Source of the DNA: Xylaria sp. FL1777
Taxonomy: Eukaryota; Ascomycota; Sordariomycetes; Xylariales; Xylariaceae
Reading direction: 5' to 3'
Length of the DNA: 64,000 nucleotides
Assembly (NCBI GenBank): GCA_022578965.1
Contig: MU400525.1
Span: 248,001-312,000, forward strand
The position numbers and the translations under genes were made by a program. Below are positions 21,736 through 33,618 of this stretch, in pieces. The notes under the pieces were generated by a model. That model was not told the origin of the DNA. It ran no database searches and worked only from the letters and a program-made list of their open reading frames with translations. Position 1 is the first letter of the stretch. Each line of letters starts with the position of its first letter.

Positions 21736-22757
21736 AGTGGTTTGTATGTTGTTGTATGCCTGCCCTCTCTCTATATCTCTCTCTCTTCCTCTATTCTTTC
21801 TTTCTTCCTTCCTTTTATCGTCACTTTCGTATATCCCGCGCCCTCTCTCACACCCCTCGATTATATGTCCCGTTCCGCCCGGGTCGTTATGTCAAGACGC
21901 AATACAATGCGGACTCGCGCGAGCGTTCGACTGTTGTTATTCGGAGATGGCGGGGGCGGTACAATTATTAATAGGTAAGTAAGTAGCACGAGCGGGACGG
22001 AAGTCAGGTTTCGCAAGCCGACGGCGACACCGGCGGAACACTGGCGCGTTCCCGTCTTATCCTCGGCTAACTGTGGAAATAGACAAGCATGAGAAACGTG
22101 TGAGGCAGGGAAATATGGTTCATGTCTTGACACCTGATGAGGGAGGTATTATTGTAGTAATGATTAATTAAATGATGCATGGGTGAGTCGGGTTAGTTTC
22201 GGACTTACGTCTATAAGTAGCTATGTACGTAGTACATGTAAGTGTAAATCGGTCCAGCTACCGGCAATCCATATCCTAAGGTAGGTACCGAGCTTCTGAT
22301 AGAGCTCCCCACAACCCACCGGCATCTTACTTCTAGTGCGTGTCAGAGAGCTAGTATAATACGTATAAGTAATCAGACGGTAATAAGTAATAATAGCGGC
22401 CTTATATGTCCAAACTATAATATCAATTATTATATTTTCCTAGCATGAACGACTATCACCGAGACTCTGCAGGACGTCATGTAGTGTAGAGAAGACATTA
22501 AAAAAAGCTTGTGCTATGCCTGTAGTGTCATGGATTACTTACTACCTTGGTGGAGTAGCAAGGGCCGATGGCACATAGAGTTGCGATATTCTTGTAGGTT
22601 CTATGTGCAGACCTTGGGGTATCCCGAGTCCTGTTGCCCTCCCTTATTGCGCATGAGCCCTGTTGTCTTCCAATGCGGAAATCCCGCTTCATGATGATCA
22701 TCGTCGTCTACCTAACGCCTGCAATGATGGAGGATCTATTTCCCAGGATTCCAGTCT
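21736..22757. other. Intergenic: MFS 5' side
   Basis: No gene supported. A pyrimidine tract (CT and CTTT repeats, about 21763-21820) directly precedes the MFS start and is a typical fungal leader feature. Farther out the sequence is AT-rich. Confidence 0.5.
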
Positions 22758-23054
22758 TTACAAGATGCCAAGTGAAATGCCTGAAGACTTCGCAAGCACC
22801 ACACCGATATACAACACAAGGAACGTCGTCGCGAGCTCGAGCGGTAGGAAGATGAATGCAGCAGCCATCGCCGTCACCCCCCATCGGAACCGAGCAATTG
22901 TGTTCTCCAAGTCCGCACCACGAGCAAACCCATGCGGAATCCCTGGAGCTCGCCTGTCCTGTCTACCCACACCTCCATCCTCGTCGTAGCTATCATATTC
23001 TTGGTCCGAGTCTTGGTCCGGCTCGTCGTACTCGTCGTCGCTAGGTTCTGATTG
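22758..23054 (-). other. In-frame 98-codon open extension after the stop codon of the TPR/J-domain gene
   Basis: After the TGA at 23055-23057 the same frame stays open for 98 codons to a TAA at 22758-22760. The conceptual product starts with an acidic linker (SDDEYDEPDQDSDQEYDSYD), then a basic segment, then a strongly hydrophobic stretch (AMAAAFIFLPLELATTFLVL plus YIGVVLA), which would be a membrane anchor. It could be translated by read-through. It could also be joined by an alternative intron: GT sites at 23141 or 23111 lead to the CAG at 23048-23050 with frame kept, and a TTGAC possible branch site lies just before the acceptor. The region is open in several frames on both strands, so this may be chance 3' UTR. 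Confidence 0.3.
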
Positions 23055-25248
23055 TCAACCGAAATGGAAGCCGCCTGGGAAGCCCTGAGCTCGCGAACGG
23101 CCACCGGGAAAGCTTCCGCCCGGGAAAGCCCCACCTGGGAAGCCGCCGCCTCCCCCTCCGCCGAAACCACCACCTCCATTCATCATGCTGAACAAGATTT
23201 CGGGGTCGATGCCACCAGCCATACCGCCTCCGCCACCAAACATCTCAGAAGGGTCGATCAGATCTTCCCCACTGTCGTAACGGGCACGTTTCCTGGAATC
23301 AATCAGTTAGCAATGATCTTCGGCACTGCTTAATTTACTGAATACATACTGAGGATCGCTCAAGGTCTCATATGCCTCTCCGATATCCTTGAAGCGCTCG
23401 GCAGCCCCCTCATCGTCCCGGTTCTTGTCAGGGTGGTGGATGATAGCCAATTTGCGGTATGCCTTTTTGATGGCGCCATCGTCGGCATCTTTAGTGACTC
23501 CAAGAATCTTGTAGTAATCTTTCCGTTGGCTCTTCTTCAGCTCCAACTCGGCCTTTCGAATCTCCTTCAGGATGGTTCGGTCCTCGGGATCCAGCTCCTG
23601 AATCTTCTTCCACTCACGCACGGCATCTTCCCATCTCTCGGCTTGTCCCAAAACATTAGCCTTAGTCTTCCGGGCCTTGATGTAAGAAGGATCCAGGACT
23701 GTTGCACGATCGCAATCGGCAATCGCTTCATCGTAATCCTTTAACTTTAGTCTACATAGTGCACGATTCTGCAATAGTTTCGAGTTGGTGCCTCGGTTCG
23801 AGGGATCGACGTCTAAAGCAGCTGTATACTTATCAAAGGCCGCCTGCCAGCGGCCAGCTTTGTACTCAGCATTACCTTCTTCCTTCATTCGGTCCAGCTT
23901 CTGCACCGTCCTCAACCATCTGAGGGCGTCCTTGAAATCGGGGTCCCCGCTCAGGGCTTTCCGGAAGTGCTGAATGGCCTTATCATTGTCACCCTGGGCA
24001 TATAGCGCACGTCCTCTGAGCACCAGAGCCTCTGGATCCTGGCTGTTTTGCCGCAGTAGGGACATGGCCACATTTTGTGCCTCGCCTAGAGAGTTAACAC
24101 CGCCCATCTTCAGGTATGCATTGCCCCTCATAAGTTGCCATTTGCGAGGTCTACTGGCACCAGGTGCCAGTAGTTTCTCAGCCTGGTCAATTGCGTGTAA
24201 AACCATTGATCCACTGGTACCACTGTTGAGGGCTTCTTGGGCAGCTTTCATATGATGCTGCATCTCCTTTGCAGCAGCCGTATCCTTGGTTGACGGAGGA
24301 GGTTGAATACGACTGAAGGTTGTCATGGCTTCATCCGGGCGTCCCAAATTGGTATAGATTCTAGCAAGCCGAAGCAAGAATTTAGGGTTTTGGGGGTCCA
24401 GGTCGACGGCCCTAGAACAATCCTCTAGAGCAGCATCATATTGTCCGTCTGACATGTAAGCTGCAGCACGGTTGCTGAGATAAGTCGGTGAATCGGGCAT
24501 CAATTCAATAGCTGAGCGATAAAGTCAAATCAGTCAGCTGTGTTACAAGCCAGAATAATTACAACGTACCCTGGGAATACTCTTTAATAGCCTTTTTATA
24601 CTGTCTCTCCTTGAACGACTTATTGCCCAAGGACTTGTAGTTCTCGGCTTGCTCGGCATCGCTCGGTACTGGACTCGAGGGGTTCGACCGGTGTGGAGGA
24701 GGTGCCGGTCCTTCACCGTTGAGGTCGGGCTTGGACCCATTCGTGGGAGAATTAATGGGCACAGTGAAGGACTTCTGCAGTTGAGGGGGCGGCGGAGAGG
24801 AAGGAGGCTGTGCGGAATTCTCCTTATCGACATCCATCTTGTCGAACGAGCTTCTCTCACTCATAGCGGCCGAAAGAGCGGACAGGCGTTTGATCTCGTC
24901 CGGGTGCAAGTTCAGAGGATGAGTATTGGGGTCGAATTTGCCTCGCCGCGATTCGTGCCTCCCAAAGGAGCGTGATGATCTCGATTTCTGTTGCTCGCGC
25001 TGAGTATGAGAGGGTGATGCGGGGCGTGCAGGTTTCTTGGTGGGCGACTTGGAGGAGCCAGACGAGGGCTTGACAGGCGGGACGGGTTCCGACCGAGCGG
25101 GCGCCGTTTGTGACCGTGACTGTGACTGTGACTGTGACTGCAACGGGTGGCTCTGGGGATGGGCGAATTGGGGAGAAGGAGGGTGGTCGGCGTCGTCGCC
25201 AGGAGGCTGCTTCTTGGTAGACTTTTTTGAGTTGAAGAGGCCCTTCAT
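23055..25248 (-). CDS. TPR- and J-domain co-chaperone, DNAJC7/TPR2-like
   Basis: Exons 24570-25248, 23350-24511 and 23055-23292 give 692 residues. Exon joins restore [20 protein letters not shown] and [16 protein letters not shown]. The first 190 residues are disordered, Ser/Pro/Gln-rich, with an [12 protein letters not shown] run encoded by a six-base repeat. From about 195 to 540 there are repeated TPR units (for example [20 protein letters not shown]). The J domain (about 552-614) reads [20 protein letters not shown] and has an intact HPD in [11 protein letters not shown]. The tail is Gly/Phe-rich (GGGGFGGGG.., repeated FPGG). This is the order in human DNAJC7, which passes clients between Hsp70 and Hsp90 in the cytosol: TPRs bind the EEVD tails and the J domain stimulates Hsp70. 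See the separate entry on a possible C-terminal extension. Confidence 0.92.
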
Positions 25249-28200
25249 TGGGAATTGAATACTGCGGAACCCTAAAGAACCTAAAAAGGCCCTATAGCGC
25301 AGGCCGTGGGGGGAAGATACGGGTAGACAGCCAACTAACAGATGCTAAAAAAAGCCGGCTTATAGCGGTGCCCACACCACCAATACAGGCTGCCTGTAGA
25401 GGGATTATTACCTAAGGATGCACCGCCTGTTAGGTCGCCTAACTTTTCAGGTTGGTTTTCAGTATCGAATTCAAGCCGACAGTCTTTGCCGAGCGCAAAG
25501 GACTGTGACTTGCCAAAGACCCCAGGCAACCTATTACCGTAGCACTGGCGGCGAAGTGCTGTGGACAGCCGGGATACTCCAGAAATGCGCAGTTTTCACA
25601 CAGAGCTGTCTCAGACTCGTACTGGCTAGCTCTCGAAGCGCGGCCTTCATGCAGGTCGCACTGCGGAGGGCTGAAGTGAAGGGAGAAAAGAAAGGGACAG
25701 AAAGGATCAGAAGAAAAGAAGCTCCTTTGGCGCGAGGGCAACAGAATTGATATGAAATTTAGACAGTCTTGTCCACGGCCAAAATCTAACGCAACAACGA
25801 TCTTGGACGATTGTCGGTTTGGCGCTTTTTTCGGTTTGGTCTCGCCGTATCACGAACGAACAGCCTCGTTCCGCTTTTGTCTCGCCTTGTTGTCGGTGGC
25901 AGCAGGCAAATCAAATTGGTACGACCAAGCCCGAGGGATTGTGAATCACCGGTATATAATCACCGGTATATACCGTAGTGCGATCGTAAGTCGAGATGCG
26001 TAGTCGATTCGCTCTACTGCTTCGTTGCGCTAGCTAGGAGAGAGGATCTCATGAGTGCAGAAGGAGGGGAGAGAGCAAGAGTGGATAGAAAGAATCCTGA
26101 AGCTGGGATACAGTAAGGTGGAGAGCGGTTCTTCGGGAAGAGAGGCAGCAACTTGGTTCAATATTCCTTGCCGGGGACGGATGAGGAAGTAATGAAGAAG
26201 CGTGTGTAGGTCGACAAACGATTTTATCAGCCCCTGGGAAATATTGCGGAACATAAAAGCAACAGATAGCACAAGCTACAAGGTACGTAGTATACAGCTT
26301 ACAGCACAACAGCACAGCACAGGGCACGGAGCATGGCATAGACAGCATTACAGCATTACAGCATTACCTAGGTAGCAGACAGTGTAGGTACCATACTACT
26401 ATACGTACTATACGTACTAGATATGCGTAGAGCATAGAGCGCACAGCCGGCTTGCACAAAAACAGAATGTGATAGGCAGATGCGGCAACAGAGCATTCGT
26501 GGATAAAAATCGTCAGGCTGGGAAATACGCAGCAGTACAGACAACTGGAAATTTTTGTGAAATTTGGAGAAACCGTCAATCCGCAGGGTCCGTAGGCGCG
26601 GGCAACCTGGCTCCTCCTCCATGTCTCCTCCATGTCTCCGGTACTCGCCCCGGCATGGGCAGATGGCTGGCGAGCGCAGGTCGAGTCTACCTGCGCCGCG
26701 CCCCTGTCACATGCTCCACCGCAAATGACGACTGTCCAATATCCAGACTTGGACAGCTCGAGAGCCAATGGACGGACCGTCACCCTGCTTGTTTACATCG
26801 CTCTGCCTCTGTATTCGCCAGTGGCCTTTGTCGCAGGTGGTTTCCGCTGCGACGCCGCCTGCATCGGCCACGATCACGAGGGGACACTCCAGCCGCCTTC
26901 GCCAAAATTCGAGAGGCTGAACATTGTGCAGACTGGGTGAAGCCCTTGCCATCGGGACGGTGCGTGGTCGGTACGTAGTACCGTACATAGTATAATATAA
27001 TATCAGAGGCGTGAAATTGGCGGCGGCCCAACTTCCCCCATCGCTACATCGCTACACCATAACGGTGTCAAGTCAGCATAGTGCCACGCGAACGGTGGAA
27101 CAGCCAGCCCTGGCATTCCGAGATGAGCAGCTTTGGACTGTGCAGAATTGACGGGTTTGATAGGCAAGGACAGGGGAGTCAAGGGCCATTCCGAGAGCGG
27201 CACCCTCAACCGCTGTCGCCGATGGGCCACTCAATTCCGCTACCTACCCCTGTCGTCTCTTCCCCTCGGCGCCTTGCCCAGCCACGTCTGCACAAAAAGT
27301 ATGACAATAAATGTACAATTTGGATTCTCGAACCTTCTGTGGATTCGCGGGGGGCCGGTAAAAAAAAAGAAAAAAGATGATGACAGAACTACGGAAGAGC
27401 CTCACTTGTCAACATCAATCAATGGCTTCTACCTAATCGTTTGAAACTCAAATTAACTTAACACGTACCTAGTGACAAAGTGCGAATATGTATATCCAGA
27501 TTGATTGAATCTACCCGAGGTCCATACCATCACGCTATCAATCACCGCTGTCTATATTGGATATGCTTATCGATTTCGATAAGAGAACTTGATAAACGTC
27601 ATAGTCATTAATTGTACAGAAATATTCAACACGCGGTTATGAAGAGTCGGTATTAACAATAGTGCTACTACAAGTGCTAATATGTCGAGACAGTGAACTT
27701 CTGAATATGTTCTTAATTTCCTTCATATTTTATTCTAGTGAGCGGAGAGCTATTCAGTGGTTATGCTTACTTCTCACGCATCTCATGCAACATCGCTTGA
27801 GAGGGGGGGGCCACGCAAGTAAGATACCTATTTCGTTTGCTTACATATTTTCTATCGTGGTACATGGTTCGGAGCCAAGGTATAAGTGACTGTGACGGTG
27901 ACTGCTTCGTGTAGTATACGAAGATGATTCTGCTTATTCCTAGTGGTTACTTTGTGACATGTGTCAGGTATTAAAAGAGCAAGTTCATTATTGATGTAGA
28001 AAATATTTTTCCATCTCCAAGGTGTGGTTCACAAGTCCTACGACCTTAAGAGGCTCTATTTATTTCCCCGCTCCCGTTTGCCCCCGCATAGGTACGCAGT
28101 GTAACCCATGCTGTATAACCAACAACTCTGAAGTAGTACCACCAAGGTAGAGTGTGTGTATAACTCAATCATGGTCTCAGCAGCTCGTGAGCATGATGTA

Positions 28201-28299
28201 CCATAAAAAAACACAACGCCTAAGAAAATGCCTTATACCACGATCCGTATCCATCCATAAAAGAAATCCAATGATTCTCATCGTGACTTGTAATCCCCA
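25249..28299. other. 3-kb intergenic region upstream of the co-chaperone gene
   Basis: I found no supported gene. Several 80-170-codon frames occur around 26360-27440 but lack recognisable domains, overlap each other on both strands and have no splice partners I could justify. It contains one TACCTAGGTA palindrome (26365-26374) beside three tandem AGCATTAC units, and a G8 run near 27802-27809. Confidence 0.5.
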
Positions 28300-29311
28300 T
28301 CATTCCTCCGCATTCTCGTTCGCGTGAGACTCCGCCGATCCATTGCTCCCCATGACGGAATTGACAAACTCCTGATACCGAAAGACCTCGCCGCGCCTCT
28401 GGCCGCCGACGACGCCCAGGCTGCTCTTCTTGCTGAAGGCCCTGCGGCCGCTGAAGCCGGCGATGATCTTGTCGACCTCGGCGGGCGTGGGCGCGTGCTC
28501 GCCCGTCTCGGGCGCCGTGCGCAGCAGCGCCGCGCGCAGCTCCGTGACGTCGACCTGGCCGCTGTCGTCGTCGTCGAAGGCCGAGAACGCCGACAGCAGC
28601 TCCGACGCCGGCGACAGCGCCGCGAGTGCCGTCGCGATCGAGTTCAGGAACGCCGCCAGCGTCAGCGTCTGCGGCCCGCCGGCCGGGAAGAACTGCGATA
28701 TGTCGGACGCGTTTGCCGGGAGGCCTGTATGTAAGAGTCGAGCGAGAAGGTCAGCCTTTTTGTCCCCCTAGTCTTTGCGAATCTCTTCACCACGTCCTTG
28801 GGAATTAGGAGGTGGGTGGGGTTCGCGGTAAGTATCGAAGGAAGGAAGGAAGAAATTATGTGTACGCACCTAGTTGTGTCAACATGTCTACCACATCCTC
28901 CCTGTTCACAACTCCGTCGCTGTCTCTGTCCATGATCTGGAACCCGTCGCGGAGCACGCGGACCTGCGCGGGCTGGAGCTGAGACAATGCAGTGCCGTGC
29001 CCGATCGGCGCCGTAGACGCACGCGAAGCGACGGGGATGTGCGCGGGCGAGCCCAGCGACTGCGGTGAGGCCATGATGTCGGAGGGGGCTACTCTGCGCG
29101 GTGTGCGGCTCTCGCTGTCTTGCGTCGGCGTCGGCGATGAAGGGTTTGCGAATCTAGACGGCGTGAACAAGCTGGCTCCTTTCGTGGGCGATGGCGTGGG
29201 CGTGGTCTGTCGGCTTGCTGAGGACGGGGAAGAGGGCGACTCTGGTCTGCGGAAGGGAGAGCTTCGCGGCGAGCCGTAGCCCAAAGGGGAAGGCTTGTAT
29301 CCTGCTGGCAT
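28300..29311 (-). CDS. EF-hand protein, myosin regulatory light chain/calmodulin-like
   Basis: Exons 28870-29311 and 28300-28724 give 288 residues. The first 120 residues are Ser/Pro/Thr-rich (SPRSSPFRRPESPSSPSS) and probably phosphorylated. They are followed by a good EF-hand loop, DRDSDGVVNREDV, in VLRDGFQIMDRDSDGVVNRE. A later loop, DDDDSGQVDVTELRAAL, is a second EF-hand, with degenerate partners. The pairing FQIMDRDSDG / LSAFSAFDDDDSG resembles myosin regulatory light chains, where the N-terminal extension carries the phosphosite, so a role with myosin II in the contractile ring is inferred, not shown. A general calmodulin-like sensor remains possible. The acidic DDDD in the second loop is fully compatible with Ca2+ binding. 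Confidence 0.72.
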
Positions 29312-30486
29312 GGCCTGGAGATTGGCGTTAGATAGATCTTTGAAACTTTAATCCGCCTCTTCAGGTACTTATGCAGTGACGACCTAAATCTAGTGGACTG
29401 AAACAGTGGGTTTTTCTCATTGCTATACGCACCATTGTTGCGACTTGTTATCCCGGCAAGGTTTAGGTGTAGATCCGAATGTAAACAAAATGGAGAAGGC
29501 GGTGACGCACTTCGAGACTTGGAACTCAACTCGGTGTGAAAATTCAGGCTTGTTTTCCTCAAATGCAGGGCATATCTGAGACAGAATGTTACAGTACCAG
29601 CAAAATATCATTTGCGAAACTTAGCTGCGAGATTGTCGCGCCGTTCTTGCGCGCAAAGGTGATTGCTGATTACGGGCGCTCCAAGGCGCTGGGATTCCAT
29701 CCCCACAGCAACCATAGTGTACTACCCCACATAGGGGTCACCTACCCAGAGTACCTAGGTAGGTACGTCATTTATGTACCATTTCATCTCGCTACCATCA
29801 ATTCGTAACAACGTTCCTAGAAAAGATGAGGTTTACCATAGTGTTAATGATGCCTGTTTGAAAATGGTTAGAGCGAAAATAATTTAAAGGGTTATGATCG
29901 GAGAAATATACACACTTATAGGCTCCCGACCGCTTCATTACCCAGTCACAAGATAAGCAGTTCATCTTCTCATCAACACTGCTTCTTTTCCCGTCTATTA
30001 TTGAGACTGGCAGTGTACAATGAGGCATGATATGAGGCAATTGTGATACTATCTTAGAATAGTGCCTTAGGTTGAGTACCGCCTCAAATTATAAGTTATA
30101 TAAGTAGTTTAACCAAGACAACCTCGAATAAGTCACAGCATATACGTGTACATAGACAGTGAAAATATACCAATTCTCTCAGTCTGATTGTTTATGGTGT
30201 CACAACTAATAAAGAAGGGGTCGCTACCTATACTATGAAGTCCATATACCCTACTAGTGTTACCTATTTTCAACCACATAATCAATCACACGCTTCGATG
30301 AAAATTCGAACCCTAGGCAAAACAAAATAAAATAAAAAAATATTGTGCGAGCAAATCATAACATCATCTTCTCATCCTCGTCTTATGCATGTCCTTAAAA
30401 CGAACGGCTTAATCGACATATACTAAACAAACGCTAACCTTGTCACATTATGCTCGCAAATTCTTAATATTCCAACAGTCATGTTT
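29312..30486. other. Intergenic: EF-hand gene 5' side and pacC 3' side
   Basis: No supported gene. A TACCTAGGTA palindrome lies at 29752-29761. The stretch from 29820 to 30420 is AT-rich and probably holds the pacC 3' untranslated region. Confidence 0.5.
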
Positions 30487-32596
30487 TCAAAGAGGGAGAG
30501 CGGGGTACGCTGGCTGAGAAGGAGGCCGAACAGGTGAGTCAGCTTCCGTAGAAGAACTCGAGCCAGGGCTACCCGCGTCGTAGTCTTTGCGTCGGAGACG
30601 ATCATTGACGTACTCTCTGAGGAACTCAATGGTACGGACATTCTCCAGCCAGATCTCGTATTGATCCTCGTGCTCACGAGCTTCCGTACTGCGCTCAGAC
30701 TCGGCAGAAGGTGAGCTGACTGTGGAAACAGCCGACTCAGGACCCTTGGGAGTGCGCGAGCCTTCACGGTCAATAGTCGGCCGTGGACCAGCGTTAGCGC
30801 GCTGCAGCATACTACCAGAGTAACGACGGCGCGGGTCCGCTTCAAAACTTGGACCCAAAGTTGATGTAGCCGACTGGCCAGGGTAGCCTGAGGTCACAGC
30901 AGGAAGCGTTGGGTACAATGCAGATGCCGTCGAACTATGGCGAGATGATGGAGAGAATCCAGCCGACGACGCGGCAGGGGAGTGACCAGAAGTGTACGAC
31001 ACGGAACTGGACGGTGGCGTAGCAGCCGGTGTGCCGGTAGAGTGTGTTGACGAAACGGCCGTCAAGGGCGAAGCCACATGAGCCGCCGAGTACGGGTGGG
31101 CCCCCATAGCAGACTGACCTTGGACGGCTGAATGCGGTGGCGAATGGCTATGTCGCATGTTAATTGGTATGTATGGTGGGTCGGCAGTCTCGTAGATTGT
31201 GCTCTGCATTTGCTCAAGCATCTGATCCATGCGAAGCAATTCGTTCTTAGTGCGTAGTTCCGGCATAGGCGGCAGGGCATAGTGCTGGTAGGGCGCGTGG
31301 CCACCATGACCGTCCACAGACACGACAGCAGGAGCATGAACATATTCAGCACCAAGAGAATGGGCATGGATAGGCAGCGCGCCGTGAAGAGGGACAAGCC
31401 TCTGGCTGACTTGATGGTACGACGTAGGGTCGAGTTGGCGGCGCTTAGTATCAGTAAAGAACTCGTGCATAGCTTCGTAAGACCTCTTGTTACGGCCGTC
31501 ATAGCCCGCAGCAGCCTGGTATCCCATATGATCACCTCGGCCATTCATGGGCTGATAGTACATGGGAGCACCGCCAAATGAGGGAGGAGGCGCATGATGA
31601 TGTTGGTAGTAGCTACTAGTATGACTGGCTGGATGAGGCGGCTGACCAAAGGCGGCCGAGTTAGTACGCATCTGGCCATTGTGATCATAGTAGCTAGAAG
31701 GTGCTAGGAGGCGGAATTAGCCTCTTTGTAGGGAGAAACTACGGGATTTGAACCGCGTCTTATCTTACCTTTGCCTGCTGCTCTGTAAGTACCATTCAGG
31801 CCGCCATGCTGTTCTTGAGATCGGACCAGAACAGAGTCATCGGCATGAGTCTAAGATATCAGGTCAGTAAGCAATTCAAATAGTATATTCAGAAGCCAAG
31901 TAGCCTTTCAAAAAAAAGCAATAGCCATAGGTCAACAGAGTAGCTACTGCTTATGTCTCTAGCTATTGGTTTCCCCAGAGTGTGCCATAGTAAAGCCATG
32001 CAGCCGAAGTTGCCAGCCGTCTTTAGCGGCAAGGATTCAACTTGTCTAACCGTGGCTGACATAGTTGGGAGCGAAAGAATACCCAGGCAAAGAGAAAGGC
32101 ATACCTTCACATGTTTTTTCAAGTCCTGAGGACGCTTAAAGGACTTGCCGCAGAAGTCACATTTGTGAGGTTTCAAAGGCACATGAACTCTAATGTGAGA
32201 GGTAATATGGTCACGCTTGACGGTTGTGATTCGACATTGTGCCCACTGACACTGCAAGTTCAGGTTATTGGTGCTTTTCCGCCCAACGTGCTTCTCGCAA
32301 ATATGTTCCTATTTGAGAGTTAGCAACAACAGTACATGACATTGCAACCAACCAGCCAAAATCGTAGTTGTCATTTCAGAGCCGTAAATGCGGAAAGGAG
32401 GCCGTACGTATAAACTTTCAGCTGACGTGAACTTCTCACTACAGCTGGACCATTTACAGGTGAGAGAGTCATCCTGAGCGGGTGCACTGGATTGAGAGGT
32501 AGCGGCAGTCGAGGTGGAGGCCGGCGTAGTACCATCGTTGGAGGTGGAGCTGTCGCCTCCGGACGGCACGGGATTACTCTCAGGGGCTGCAGACAT
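30487..32596 (-). CDS. pacC: pH-responsive zinc-finger transcription factor PacC/Rim101
   Basis: Exons 32408-32596, 32105-32308, 31769-31850 and 30487-31703 give 563 residues. Three C2H2 fingers span about residues 47-135: a CKWSSC finger with SLYEHICEKH (split by intron 1), [20 protein letters not shown], and [20 protein letters not shown] (split by intron 2). [13 protein letters not shown] and [12 protein letters not shown] are PacC hallmarks. Downstream are the [20 protein letters not shown] block and a signalling-protease-box-like segment (about 420-460: YPTLPAV.., [14 protein letters not shown]). YPxL motifs at 422 (YPTL) and at the extreme C-terminus (558, YPAL) match PalA-binding sites. 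At alkaline pH the Pal pathway triggers cleavage; the N-terminal form enters the nucleus and binds GCCARG. A dense cluster of that word lies upstream of this gene. Confidence 0.97.
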
Positions 32597-33042
32597 GGCC
32601 GTCTTCAACAAGCTTCTTCGGCTGAGGCGGCAAGCCAAGAGATGGAGATATGGTCACGTGGTACCGGTGTTGATCGGATCTAGAGTTTCCCCGAGGTCTT
32701 GGCCCAGGGCTGTCCGAGGTTCTGCCGAGCCAAATACCAAGACCGTTGGCGCCCAGAAGCACCAAGTTGGATAGGACGAATGCGTGGGGCTAACCCAAAA
32801 CAGGCTACAGAAGCCAATCACGGTGTAAGTCGATCAAGCAAACAATGAAATATGGTTATAAGATTGAGCTCGGGCGCGAGCATGCGGCCAAAAACACAGT
32901 AATCGGACGAGCAGTGGCAACGAGTTCCCAACAAAAAGGAAAACAAACAGTTTAAGAATTTGGCTTTTGGCGTTAGGCGGGCGAACATGCTGAGTTTATG
33001 TAAATCAGGTGCTGTTGCTGCTCCTGATTATGGTGATTAGAC

Positions 33043-33618
33043 CTTGGCGGTGGGCAGGCGGAAACTCTTGGCAGTGGGTCTATTGCCGTCGGGGTGTAGC
33101 AGCAGCGCGGCCGTGATTGGGTGCTGCCGAGGGGCTGACAGCAGGTCGAGTACCGGGTGCAGCGGGGTACTTTGCAAAGGCGGCAGGCCAGGCCAAGAGC
33201 CAAGTCTCTTCGACTCCTCAGCAACAAGACCGCCAAGACATGCCAAGAGTCCACTGAAGGCTTGGTGTGGCCTTGGCGGCTCTTGGCAATTCTTGGCGTT
33301 AGTCGATTGTCTCGATGCTTACACCCACCAGAACACCCACCACTGGCCCACCATCTCGCCCCTGTCACCCCTGTCGCGTCCTTGTGGGTGTCAGCGACCG
33401 GCCAGCTTCGCAATGTGTCGTGACATGACTGACTCTTTTCTCTCGCCTTCTCGCCCAGCCTGCCCAGCATGCCTAGCCCTCTGCCCAGACACTGCCCAGA
33501 CCTTGGTAAATCGAGGAGATCTTGGCCACTTGCCCTCCGGACGCTCCTGTGCCGAGACTACTGCGCCCACCTTGGCATTAATCTTGGCATAGCTCTTGGC
33601 CTTCTTGGCCTCCTTGGC
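33043..33618. promoter_or_regulatory. Dense cluster of 16 PacC-type GCCARG sites upstream of pacC
   Basis: Hexamers matching GCCARG, or its complement, start at 33043, 33067, 33187, 33192, 33199, 33232, 33242, 33272, 33282, 33292, 33521, 33571, 33583, 33595, 33604 and 33613. Five are in GCCARG orientation on the plus strand (33187-33242) and the other eleven are reversed. At least six have the preferred T before GCCAAG. Random sequence of this length should hold fewer than one. The cluster is 450-1020 bp upstream of the pacC start codon, so autoregulation by PacC is the natural reading (inference). Confidence 0.7.

Noticed and set aside
26469..26988. Overlapping 90-170-codon frames on both strands
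   Set aside because: No domains, no splice partners and mutual overlap; treated as noncoding.
31740..31768. GGTTCAAATCCCG, a tRNA B-box-like word in pacC intron 3 (minus strand)
   Set aside because: The flanking bases do not form a T-stem or acceptor stem and there is no matching A-box, so no tRNA is called.
33044..33592. 182-codon plus-strand frame upstream of pacC
   Set aside because: Repeats of CTTGGC keep several frames open; the residues have no recognisable pattern. The regulatory-site reading explains the sequence better.
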